Assembly (NCBI RefSeq): GCF_002252475.1
Contig: NZ_NNRK01000026.1
Location: 248,001 to 312,000 of the forward strand
Direction of reading: 5' to 3'
DNA length: 64,000 bases
Source of the DNA: Brucella rhizosphaerae
GTDB taxonomy: Bacteria; Pseudomonadota; Alphaproteobacteria; Rhizobiales; Rhizobiaceae
Shown here: in pieces, positions 54,171-62,234 of the stretch
How positions within the stretch are numbered: the first letter of the stretch is position 1
Layout: each line of letters opens with the position of its first letter
Made by a program: the position numbers and the translations under genes
Notes under the pieces: generated by a model
Seen by the model: the letters and a program-made list of their open reading frames with translations, nothing else
Databases searched by the model: none
Told to the model about the DNA's origin: nothing

Positions 54171-54581
54171 ATGAAGAAATTTCTTACACAAGTCTTCACC
54201 TGGTGGAACGGCCAGACGCTCGGCACCCGCCTTCACACATGGCGTAAGGGCGAGCGCGTAGGCGAAGACGAGTTCGGCAATGTCTACTATCAGGGTGGCA
54301 AAGACTCTGAAGGTCGTACACGTCGTTGGGTCATTTTTAATGGCTATGCAGAAGCAAGTGCTATTCCTCCGGGCTGGCATGGCTGGATGCATCACCGCGT
54401 TGATACACCGCCAAGCAAAGAAGATTACAAGCCGCGCGACTGGCAGAAGCCACATTTGCAGAACCTCACCGGTTCGCCACTGGCGTATCGTCCAAAAGGT
54501 TCGATTGCTATTCCGGGCACTCAGCAAGCTGAACGGCCGCGCGTAACCGGCGAATATGATGCCTGGACACCTGGCAACTAG
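54171..54581 (+). CDS. NADH:ubiquinone oxidoreductase accessory subunit NDUFA12 (B17.2)
   Basis: A 136-aa supernumerary complex I subunit shared by mitochondria and alphaproteobacteria. The motifs GTRLHTWRKGERVGEDEFGNVYYQ and RRWVIFNGYAEASAIPPGWHGWMHHRVD are diagnostic, followed by PRDWQKPHLQNLTGSPLAYRPKGS. It contacts the peripheral arm of complex I. It is followed by DUF2155, aat and accC-accB, the conserved Rhizobiales order. Confidence 0.96.
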   Translation: MKKFLTQVFTWWNGQTLGTRLHTWRKGERVGEDEFGNVYYQGGKDSEGRTRRWVIFNGYAEASAIPPGWHGWMHHRVDTPPSKEDYKPRDWQKPHLQNLTGSPLAYRPKGSIAIPGTQQAERPRVTGEYDAWTPGN

Positions 54582-54595
54582 TTAACTGAATTACT

Positions 54596-54625
54596 ATCCG
54601 GCATGACATTTCACGCCGGATTTTT
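54596..54625 (+). terminator. Intrinsic terminator after NDUFA12 gene
   Basis: ATCCGGC pairs with GCCGGAT around a 12-nt loop that can itself pair partly, followed by TTTT. Confidence 0.75.
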
Positions 54626-54768
54626 CATCTCCGATCGCCATCCGGTGAAAGGTTTTGAGGATAGAGGCGCTGGCCAAGTGCTGTGGGTTCATTGTTGCTT
54701 GCAGCAGGGCAACGAATCGTCACATTTCATGCTTAGGAATTATTCCGGCTTTTTAATTCACCATTTTG

Positions 54769-55239
54769 ATGCGGATATCCGTTTTGACGAAGCATTCTCC
54801 CTGCAAGGCTGGTAATGGAAAGAACTGGATCAGCAAGGCGGTACAAGTCGCTTTGATTGCGCTCTTTTCAAGCACAAGCGGCATTCACATTGCTCAGGCT
54901 GAACGGATATCGAACCCAGTAGCCGAATTCTCGGGACTGGATAAAATTACAGGTCGCATCACAAGTTTTGACGTTTACATCAACGAGACCGTACAATTCG
55001 GTGCGCTGCAGGTGACGCCGAAAGTATGCTATTCCCGCACGGAAAATGAAGCGCCACGTACGGATGGTTTTGTCGAAGTCGAAGAAATCACACTGGACCG
55101 CAAGATTCGTCGCATTTTTACGGGCTGGATGTTTGCCGATAGTCCAGGTCTCAATGCTGTCGAGCATCCGATTTATGACGTGTGGTTGAAGGACTGCAAG
55201 CAGAAGTCAGATGTTCCGCCGCCAGATCAGCGAAAATAA
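54769..55239 (+). CDS. DUF2155 periplasmic protein
   Basis: A 156-aa protein with a long signal peptide whose hydrophobic core is AVQVALIALFSSTSGI and predicted cleavage is after IAQA. The mature part has AEFSGLDKITGRITSFDVYINETVQFGALQVTPKVCYSR and FTGWMFADSPGLNAVEHPIYDVWLKDC, the DUF2155 signature with two conserved Cys. No function is established. It sits between NDUFA12 and the convergent aat gene. The exact start is uncertain because no strong ribosome site precedes ATG 54769. Confidence 0.88.
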   Translation: MRISVLTKHSPCKAGNGKNWISKAVQVALIALFSSTSGIHIAQAERISNPVAEFSGLDKITGRITSFDVYINETVQFGALQVTPKVCYSRTENEAPRTDGFVEVEEITLDRKIRRIFTGWMFADSPGLNAVEHPIYDVWLKDCKQKSDVPPPDQRK

Positions 55240-55302
55240 TTCAGAGAAAAGTGCAGAGCCGTTCTGACGACGCGGCTTTAACCGCGACTGCGCGCCACGA
55301 CA

Positions 55303-55917
55303 TCAAAATGTAGCGTGGCCTTGAAGCGCTTGCTCAAGCAGCACTTCGTATTTTTTCCGCTTCACCTCGATTGCACCGAATCGCTCGAGATGTGCGGTGG
55401 TGAACTGCGTATCCAGCAGGACAAATCCTTTCCGGTTCAAATGCTCGACCAGATAGGCGAGGCAGACTTTCGAGGCATCGCGCTTGCGTGTAAACATGCT
55501 TTCGCCAAAGAATGCGCGACCAAGCGTGACGCCATAAAGCCCACCGACGAGTTGTCCGTCGTGCCATGCTTCGACGGTGTGGCAATGTCCGGCTTCAAAC
55601 AGCTTGCCATATGCCTCGCGGATTGGACCATTGATCCATGTGCGGGCACGTTCGCCTGAACCGCTTGCGCAGCCGTCGACAACGCCCTCGAAATCACTAT
55701 CGAGCCTGATCTCAAAAATAGCTTGTCGGATTGTTTTCTGGAGGCTTTTCGGGATGTGAAAGCCATTAAGCGGGATGATACCGCGCTTTTCAGGACGCAC
55801 CCAGAAAATCTCCGGATCATCCGCTTCTTCGGCCATCGGGAAAACCCCGGTGGCATAGGCCCGCAGGAGCAGCTCCGGCTCGATCGAATAGTCGTCCGGG
55901 GAGGCTCCTGCGGTCAC
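55303..55917 (-). CDS. aat: Leucyl/phenylalanyl-tRNA-protein transferase
   Basis: A 204-aa enzyme that adds Leu or Phe to proteins with N-terminal Arg or Lys, marking them for ClpAP (N-degron pathway). The family motifs are [65 protein letters not shown] and [16 protein letters not shown]. The GTG at 55917, six bases after the accC stop, gives the normal length; longer in-frame starts run into accC. Confidence 0.95.
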   Translation of the reverse strand: MTAGASPDDYSIEPELLLRAYATGVFPMAEEADDPEIFWVRPEKRGIIPLNGFHIPKSLQKTIRQAIFEIRLDSDFEGVVDGCASGSGERARTWINGPIREAYGKLFEAGHCHTVEAWHDGQLVGGLYGVTLGRAFFGESMFTRKRDASKVCLAYLVEHLNRKGFVLLDTQFTTAHLERFGAIEVKRKKYEVLLEQALQGHATF

Positions 55918-55922
55918 TTTAC

Positions 55923-57281
55923 TTATGCACCTGGTGTTTCTGACTGCTTGGCCAGATATTTTTCCAGCCAATGAATGTCATAGTCGCCATTGGCGATGTC
56001 CTGATTGGAAATCAGGTCCTGGAACAGGGGCAGGGTCGTTTTGACGCCATCGACCACGAACTCATCAAGTGCACGACGCAGACGCATCATGCATTCAACG
56101 CGATTGCGACCGTGTACGATGAGCTTGCCGATAAGGCTGTCATAGTAAGGTGGGATGCGGTAGCCGGAATAGACGCCCGAATCCACGCGAATGCCGAGGC
56201 CGCCCGGAGTGTGGTAATGCGTGATAAGACCTGGCGATGGAGTAAAGTTACGCGGATCTTCAGCATTGATGCGGCATTCGATAGCGTGACCCGAAAAACG
56301 GACTTCGTCCTGCTTGACCGAAAGGCCGAGACCAGCCGCAACACGGATCTGCTCGTGAACAAGATCGATGCCGGTGATGGCTTCGGTAACCGGATGCTCC
56401 ACCTGCAAACGGGTGTTCATTTCAATGAAATAGAACTCGCCGTTTTCATAAAGGAACTCGATCGTGCCCGCACCGCGATAGCCGAGATCAGCAACAGCGT
56501 TGGCGCAGATCATGCCGATTTTGTGGCGTGCTTCTGCGTTGAGCGCTGGCGAATTGGCTTCTTCCCAGACCTTCTGGTGACGGCGCTGCAAGGAGCAGTC
56601 ACGTTCACCAAGATGGATTGCATTACCAGCACCGTCGCCCATGACCTGAACTTCGATGTGACGTGGCTTTTCGAGATACTTCTCGATATAGACTGCGTCG
56701 TCACCGAATGCTGCACCAGCCTCGGTACGAGCGGTCGAAAGCGCTATCGAGAGGTCTTCCTCGGTTTTCGCGACCTTCATACCGCGTCCACCACCGCCGG
56801 CAGACGCCTTGATGATGACGGGATAGCCGATTTCTTTGGCAACGCGCGCGGCTTCAACATCGTCGGTTACGCCGCCGTCCGAACCCGGAACGACCGGAAT
56901 ACCAAGGCGCTTTGCAGTGCGCTTGGCCTCGATCTTGTCGCCCATAATGCGGATATGCGATGAGGTTGGTCCGATAAAGGTAATGCCGTGTGCTTCAAGA
57001 ATTTCAGCAAACTTGGCATTTTCCGAAAGGAAGCCGTAACCCGGATGGATCGCATCCGCGCCCGTGATTTCGCAAGCGGCAACGATTTGATGAATATTCA
57101 GATAGCTGTCGCGTGATGGAGGTGGTCCAATGCACACGCTTTCATCCGCAAGGCGAACATGCATCGCATCGGCATCTGCCGTTGAGTGAACAGCGACCGT
57201 CTTGATGCCCAGTTCTTTACAAGCCCTGAGCACACGAAGAGCGATTTCGCCACGATTGGCTATGAGTATCTTTTGAAACAT
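55923..57281 (-). CDS. accC: Biotin carboxylase subunit of acetyl-CoA carboxylase
   Basis: A 452-aa ATP-grasp enzyme that carboxylates biotin on AccB. The motifs [40 protein letters not shown] (glycine-rich ATP loop), [31 protein letters not shown] and [18 protein letters not shown] are intact. ATG 57281 gives the canonical [12 protein letters not shown] start. It is cotranscribed with accB upstream; the carboxyltransferase genes accA and accD are not in the window. Confidence 0.97.
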   Translation of the reverse strand: MFQKILIANRGEIALRVLRACKELGIKTVAVHSTADADAMHVRLADESVCIGPPPSRDSYLNIHQIVAACEITGADAIHPGYGFLSENAKFAEILEAHGITFIGPTSSHIRIMGDKIEAKRTAKRLGIPVVPGSDGGVTDDVEAARVAKEIGYPVIIKASAGGGGRGMKVAKTEEDLSIALSTARTEAGAAFGDDAVYIEKYLEKPRHIEVQVMGDGAGNAIHLGERDCSLQRRHQKVWEEANSPALNAEARHKIGMICANAVADLGYRGAGTIEFLYENGEFYFIEMNTRLQVEHPVTEAITGIDLVHEQIRVAAGLGLSVKQDEVRFSGHAIECRINAEDPRNFTPSPGLITHYHTPGGLGIRVDSGVYSGYRIPPYYDSLIGKLIVHGRNRVECMMRLRRALDEFVVDGVKTTLPLFQDLISNQDIANGDYDIHWLEKYLAKQSETPGA

Positions 57282-57338
57282 TGCGCTTTGCTGCCCGTTC
57301 ATTGAATAAGCCGAAGTTCTTCTGACCAGATGATCGTC

Positions 57339-57797
57339 TTATTCGATGATGACGAGCGGCTCGCCGAATTCGACGGGCTGTGCGTCTTCAATCAGAATAG
57401 CCTTGACCGTACCGGCGCGCGGGGCAGCGATCTGGTTCATGGTCTTCATAGCTTCGATGATGAGGAGCGTCTGGCCTTCCTTAACCTGCGTACCAACTTC
57501 AATGAAGTTGCGTGCGCCGGGGGCAGGGGCAAGATAAACAGTGCCGACCATAGGCGAAGGAACGGCGTTTTTGGCCAATTCTGCCTTGGTTGGTTCTGCG
57601 GCAACAGCAGCGACAGGTGCAGCAGCTACTGGTGCGGCCTGCATTACGGTGGCAGCAGCCTGAACCGTTACCTTGCGCGAAACGCGAATACGCAGATCGC
57701 CATGCTCGACTTCGATGTCGGTCAGGTCGGTTTCATTGAGGATGTCCGCGAGATCGCGGATAGTTTCCTTGTCGATGACGGAAGTTTTGCTGGACAT
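57339..57797 (-). CDS. accB: Biotin carboxyl carrier protein of acetyl-CoA carboxylase
   Basis: A 152-aa protein. The N-terminal segment ([33 protein letters not shown]) and an Ala/Pro-rich flexible linker (about 55-75) precede the biotinyl domain. The biotin-bearing Lys lies in [19 protein letters not shown], and the domain ends in PLVIIE. It carries CO2 between AccC and the carboxyltransferase. It follows aroQ by one base and precedes accC by 57 bases, as in many alphaproteobacteria. Confidence 0.97.
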   Translation of the reverse strand: MSSKTSVIDKETIRDLADILNETDLTDIEVEHGDLRIRVSRKVTVQAAATVMQAAPVAAAPVAAVAAEPTKAELAKNAVPSPMVGTVYLAPAPGARNFIEVGTQVKEGQTLLIIEAMKTMNQIAAPRAGTVKAILIEDAQPVEFGEPLVIIE

Positions 57798-57798
57798 A

Positions 57799-58269
57799 TT
57801 AGGCCCCTTTTACGCTTTGCCCGTTGTTTTCTTCTTCTTTGGCAATTGCCGCGAGTGCGCGCAGGCCGAGCAGGTATCCTTCCGCGCCAAAGCCGCAGAT
57901 GACGCCTTTGGCGACTGCGGAGACATAGGAGTGATGCCGGAAAGCTTCACGCGCATGAATGTTCGACAGATGCACTTCTACGACCGTAACCTTGGCCGAG
58001 CGGATTGCATCATGAATAGCAACCGAAGTGTGGCTGTAGGCAGCAGGATTAATCAGGACATAGGCATTCTTATCGCCTGCTTCCTGAATCCAGCTAACCA
58101 GATCACCTTCGTAATTGGTCTGACGAAAATCGACCGTAAGGCCCAGTTGTTCAGCCTCACGCTTGCAGCCCGCTTCGATGTCATCGAGCGTTGCCACACC
58201 GTATATGCCTGGCTCACGCTTCCCAAGAAGATTGAGATTGGGGCCATTCAGAACAAAAACTGTTTTCAC
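57799..58269 (-). CDS. aroQ: 3-Dehydroquinate dehydratase, type II
   Basis: A 156-aa dodecameric shikimate-pathway enzyme converting 3-dehydroquinate to 3-dehydroshikimate. Motifs are [19 protein letters not shown] (catalytic Tyr and Arg region), [36 protein letters not shown] and [14 protein letters not shown]. It leads the aroQ-accB-accC-aat group on the minus strand, an order conserved in Proteobacteria. Confidence 0.96.
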   Translation of the reverse strand: MKTVFVLNGPNLNLLGKREPGIYGVATLDDIEAGCKREAEQLGLTVDFRQTNYEGDLVSWIQEAGDKNAYVLINPAAYSHTSVAIHDAIRSAKVTVVEVHLSNIHAREAFRHHSYVSAVAKGVICGFGAEGYLLGLRALAAIAKEEENNGQSVKGA

Positions 58270-58517
58270 TATATTCGTCCGTGATCGATAACGGGCCTGT
58301 TACGAAATTTCGATTACACTTCGCATTCCATATAGAGGGCTTGGACGCAAGCCGAAACCCTCTAATTCAATGCTAATGTTTCACTACAGCGTTTTTCCCG
58401 CTATTCTTTGTGGAATGGACGCAATATGTGGCAAAAATAGTAATTTAGAAGACGTGATTTATTGATCGTGTCTCGTGTGTTCTATGCAAGTACCCACGAG
58501 ACACAGTCTTAATCAAA

Positions 58518-59318
58518 TCAGCTTTTGCCAGCAGCACGAGCAGCGGCGATTCTTTCAATCAGGCCTTCCGCACCAATAGCGCCCGGAACAAGATCATTTC
58601 CAATGATATAGGATGGCGTACCGGTGATGTTGAGCTTGCTGGCAAGTTGATAAGTGCTCTGGAAAGAGCCCGTGATAGCAGGGTCTTTCATTTTCTCACG
58701 AAGCTTCGTTTCGTCTGCACCAAGCTTGACTGCGTCAGCAATGGCTGAATCTTCGGTGGCGCGCTCTTGTGCTCCGAGCAGCACTTCATGATATTGAGCA
58801 TATTTTTCTGGCATCAATGCCCTGAATGCCTGCGCTACAATATGCGCGCGCATGGAATCCGGACCAAGGATCGGGAATTCTTTCATCACAAAGCGAACAT
58901 TGGGGTCGTTCTTGAGGATTGCTTCCATATCTGGCAGCGCGCGCTTGCAGTAACCGCAATTATAATCGAAGAACTCGACAACAGTCACATCACCGTTCGG
59001 ATTTCCAAAAACGGCATCGTGAGGCGAATTGTAAAGTTCGTCCTTGCTCGTAGCCAAAACGTCCTTGATCTGTGCCTGAGCAGTTTCGGCCTGCTTTTTT
59101 TCAAGTGCAGTCTGCACTTCGATCATGATCTCAGGGTTCTTCAACAAATAGTTGCGAACGATGTTTTCGACTGCTTGCTGCGACATGTCAGTTGAAGCAG
59201 GGGCTGCAACGGATGCTACCGGTGCTGACTGATGGGATGTTCCCGCAAAAAGACCTGCGGCGAGCGCCGCTGCGCCAACAACGGCACCTGCAATCGAGCC
59301 CAAAATTATTTTCTTCAT
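58518..59318 (-). CDS. Periplasmic DsbA-like thiol-disulfide oxidoreductase
   Basis: A 266-aa exported protein. The signal/anchor segment is KKIILGSIAGAVVGAAALAAGLFAG, followed by an Ala/Ser/Gln linker. An N-terminal helical extension (VENIVRNYLLKNPEIMIEVQTALEKK) and the thioredoxin domain follow, with the active site FFDYNCGYCKRALPDM (CGYC) and the cis-Pro in NITGTPSYIIGNDLVPGAIG. It resembles the Com1/BdbD-type DsbA proteins of Rhizobiales, oxidising or isomerising cysteines in secreted proteins. An ATG five codons upstream (59333) is also possible. Confidence 0.92.
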   Translation of the reverse strand: MKKIILGSIAGAVVGAAALAAGLFAGTSHQSAPVASVAAPASTDMSQQAVENIVRNYLLKNPEIMIEVQTALEKKQAETAQAQIKDVLATSKDELYNSPHDAVFGNPNGDVTVVEFFDYNCGYCKRALPDMEAILKNDPNVRFVMKEFPILGPDSMRAHIVAQAFRALMPEKYAQYHEVLLGAQERATEDSAIADAVKLGADETKLREKMKDPAITGSFQSTYQLASKLNITGTPSYIIGNDLVPGAIGAEGLIERIAAARAAGKS

Positions 59319-59382
59319 ACCAATCACTTTCATACGTTCTTAAAACTAGCTTGGGATATCGCCAAGGCGGTATCCGTGCATA

Positions 59383-60789
59383 TCACTTGTTAGCTTTGGC
59401 GTTGATGATGTCCTGTGCACGCATCCAGTCTGGTGTTCCGGACTTCATCTGTTTCTGTGCGCGGATCGCAAAGATCTGAGCCTGCTGTAGTTTGCCGGAA
59501 TAATAGTTCATATCCGCTGTGGCAAGGTCTGCACGCGCCATATCTCCAGACTGGCCATATGCTTGCGCCAGATAGCCATATCCGCCTGGAAACTCAGGGT
59601 CTGCCGCAATACCTGCTTTAAGCTCCCTGATTGCGGTAGGCATATTAGCTTTTGTTCCGGTAAGCATCGAAGCACGACCATAGCTCATACGAAGGAGCGG
59701 GGATTTGCGCGTGTCGAGTGAAACGGCGCGCTGGAAAGCCTTGGCTGCGGCTTGAGGATTGTTTGCTTTGATAAGAACTTCGCCCATCATTTCCTGGAAG
59801 TATGGGTTCTTTGGCTGTTCTTTGATGAGTGCATCGAACTTGGGCATCGCAGCGCGTGCTGAGCCATTCAGAAAAGTTGTGATCGCACTACCGTAACGGG
59901 CTGGCAAACCACCGGGGTTGCCACGGAACATGCGCTGCAATGCACCCATATTGTTGGAATAGGCTGCAATTTTTGCACGCGCCATATCATGTCTCAGCTG
60001 AAGAGCAGCCGAATCCGTTTTGTTGTAATTGGGGCTCTTTTTGGCAAGTTCTTCAAGATTGGAAATGCGTTCGCGCGGCAGCGGATGGCTGATGCGATAT
60101 TGGTCGATCTGTGTACCAGACAGCGAAAGAGCGGAGGCGAAACGCTGAAACGTATCCAGCATGCCTTTTGTGGATTGACCGGTGGCATTGAGATAGTTCA
60201 CGGCCAGCCGGTCGGCCGTCATCTCTTCGGTACGCTGATAGCTGAGCAGGGTTCGCATTGCCATTTCAGTACTGCCCATAGCGATGCCACCGCCAGCACC
60301 CGCAGCGGCGCCACTGCCAGTTGCAGCACCAGCAACGCCAGCACCAACACCGAGAAGCATGCCGATAACGGCCATTGTTCGTGCACGACTTAACTGCTCA
60401 CGCAAGCGATCCTGATGGCCGCCTGCAATGTGCCCGGCTTCATGTGCGATAACACCGATAATTTCGTTGGGCGTTTCCGCCTGCATGATTGCGCCGGTAT
60501 TGATGAAAATACGGCGACCGTCGACGAAAGCATTGAAACTTTGGGAATTGACGAGAATAACGCGGACACCGCGTCCGCCCAACCCGGCAACTTTAAGGAT
60601 AGGGGCTGCATAATCGGCAACAAGCGCTTCAATTTCGGCATCGCGCACGATGGGAACGCCACCACCACGTGATTGCGCCTGGGCAGGCAATACCCCCGTT
60701 ATAGCAACAGCAAGTGCTGCAAAGGCAGCGACTGAACGGCGTATCACGCTTTGAAAAGAAAACGCTTTGGTCGGGAAAGTTGCAGTCAT
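59383..60789 (-). CDS. Periplasmic M48 metalloprotease with C-terminal TPRs (BepA-like)
   Basis: A 468-aa protein with a signal peptide (SVAAFAALAVAITGVLPAQAQS). The M48 zinc motif HExxH is in IIGVIAHEAGHIAGGHQD near residues 130-147 and the third ligand in EEMTADRLAVNYL. The C-terminal 180 residues hold TPR repeats (NPYFQEMMGEVLIKANNPQAAAKAFQRAV, PEFPGGYGYLAQAYGQSGDMARADLA). BepA of Escherichia coli has this layout and polices outer-membrane protein assembly. ATG 60789 is chosen from the signal peptide and its closeness to a GGAG-type ribosome site. Confidence 0.93.
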   Translation of the reverse strand: MTATFPTKAFSFQSVIRRSVAAFAALAVAITGVLPAQAQSRGGGVPIVRDAEIEALVADYAAPILKVAGLGGRGVRVILVNSQSFNAFVDGRRIFINTGAIMQAETPNEIIGVIAHEAGHIAGGHQDRLREQLSRARTMAVIGMLLGVGAGVAGAATGSGAAAGAGGGIAMGSTEMAMRTLLSYQRTEEMTADRLAVNYLNATGQSTKGMLDTFQRFASALSLSGTQIDQYRISHPLPRERISNLEELAKKSPNYNKTDSAALQLRHDMARAKIAAYSNNMGALQRMFRGNPGGLPARYGSAITTFLNGSARAAMPKFDALIKEQPKNPYFQEMMGEVLIKANNPQAAAKAFQRAVSLDTRKSPLLRMSYGRASMLTGTKANMPTAIRELKAGIAADPEFPGGYGYLAQAYGQSGDMARADLATADMNYYSGKLQQAQIFAIRAQKQMKSGTPDWMRAQDIINAKANK

Positions 60790-60994
60790 GCTCCCCATAG
60801 TGCTCCTCATCCTGCTCAAGCCAAACGAATACGAATCTTATAGCCCGGGCTTCAATTCATCGATAGAGCACATCGCCTGAATGCATTTATATCAATGCTG
60901 GCCATTGTTTTTGCTGTTGTCGCTGTTGCTTTACTATTCCGGCGATTATAGGGCGGGTGAGTTGCATTGCATTCCCTACTATTTGGAGGCCAAG

Positions 60995-62158
60995 TTGAAT
61001 ACTCTTTCCAACCGTAGCGCAGTCGAACCGTTTCACGCCATGGATGTTCTGGCGGAGGCCAATCGTCGTCGTGCTGCGGGCCATCCGATCATCTCGATGG
61101 CAGTCGGACAACCGGCAGATCCGGCACCGCAAATCGTGCGACTGGCTGCGGAGCGAGCTTTGAAAGATGGTCGTATCGGATACACTGACGCGCTGGGACT
61201 GATTGAGCTTCGCGAAGCTATTGCAGCGCATTATGCCGAAAACTATGGCGTAACAGTTTCGCCTGAGCGCATCGCGATTACCACAGGTTCATCGGCCGGA
61301 TTCAATCTGGCATTTCTTGTTTATTTCGATCCTGGTGATCGTGTTGCGATTACGCGTCCGGGATATCCGGCTTATCGTAACATTCTGACAGCCCTTGGCC
61401 TCGAAGTGGTAGAGATCGCCAATGAGGGCGGTGCTTCGGGCGCGCTGACTGCCAAAGCGCTTGCGGCTGCTCATGCGGAAAAGCCGCTCAAAGGCGTGCT
61501 GTTTGCAAGCCCTGCCAATCCGACAGGTGCGGTGATCGACAAGCCGCAGCTAAAGGCGATCATCGAAACCGCCCGTGATCTTGGCATTCGCGTGATTTCA
61601 GACGAAATCTATCACCGGCTTTCTTATGAAACGGAAGACGTGACGGCACTACAGATCGCTGATGATGTGACCATCATCAATTCGTTCTCGAAATATTATT
61701 GCATGACCGGTTGGCGCATTGGCTGGATGGTTCTGCCAAGCGGTGACGTCCGCGCGATAGAACGTCTCGGGCAGAGCCTCTATATTTCGGCACCTGAATT
61801 ATCTCAACGCGCTGCGATTGAAGCGTTTCATGCGACTGCGGAGCTTGAGCGCGTGAAGGACCGCTACCGGCAGAATCGTCAGATTCTGCTCGAACACCTT
61901 CCACGTATGGGGCTAAACCTTGCAGCACCGATGGATGGTGCATTTTACGCCTATTGCGATGTTTCGCGTTTCACCAATGACAGCATGGAGTTTGCACGTC
62001 GCATGATCGCTGAAACCAATATTGCGGCCACACCCGGTCGCGATTTTGATCCGATTGATGGTCATCGTACCATGCGCTTTTCTTATGCTGGCAAGGTCGA
62101 GGAAATGCTGGAAGTGGTGCGCCGCCTCGAAGAATGGCTTCCACAACAAAAAGCTTAA
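60995..62158 (+). CDS. Pyridoxal-phosphate-dependent class I/II aminotransferase
   Basis: A 387-aa fold-type I aminotransferase. Motifs include HPIISMAVGQPADPAPQIV, IGYTDALGLIELREAIAAHYAENYGV, ITTGSSAGFNLAFLVYFDPGDRVAI, FASPANPTGAVID and the PLP lysine in INSFSKYYCMTGWRIGWMV. The late Arg in HRTMRFSYAG binds substrate carboxylate. The start is the TTG at 60995, with GGAGG seven bases upstream; an upstream hydrophobic in-frame extension is not coding. The amino acid substrate is undetermined. Confidence 0.92.
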   Translation: MNTLSNRSAVEPFHAMDVLAEANRRRAAGHPIISMAVGQPADPAPQIVRLAAERALKDGRIGYTDALGLIELREAIAAHYAENYGVTVSPERIAITTGSSAGFNLAFLVYFDPGDRVAITRPGYPAYRNILTALGLEVVEIANEGGASGALTAKALAAAHAEKPLKGVLFASPANPTGAVIDKPQLKAIIETARDLGIRVISDEIYHRLSYETEDVTALQIADDVTIINSFSKYYCMTGWRIGWMVLPSGDVRAIERLGQSLYISAPELSQRAAIEAFHATAELERVKDRYRQNRQILLEHLPRMGLNLAAPMDGAFYAYCDVSRFTNDSMEFARRMIAETNIAATPGRDFDPIDGHRTMRFSYAGKVEEMLEVVRRLEEWLPQQKA

Positions 62159-62178
62159 GCAAATATCGGCTAAAATAA

Positions 62179-62212
62179 AAAGAAAACCGGCGTTTCCGCC
62201 GGTTTTCTTTTG
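62179..62212. terminator. Bidirectional intrinsic terminator
   Basis: AAAGAAAACCGGCG, loop TTTC and CGCCGGTTTTCTTT form a 14-bp stem between the convergent aminotransferase and rne genes. Confidence 0.93.
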
Positions 62213-62234
62213 TTCTGTATTAAGTGGCCAGAGC

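Noticed and set aside
55971..56963. 330-codon plus-strand frame over accC
   Set aside because: Shadow of the intact accC on the other strand.
60881..60994. Hydrophobic N-terminal extension of the aminotransferase (signal-like)
   Set aside because: The enzyme is cytosolic in its family and a GGAGG site directly precedes the TTG at 60995.
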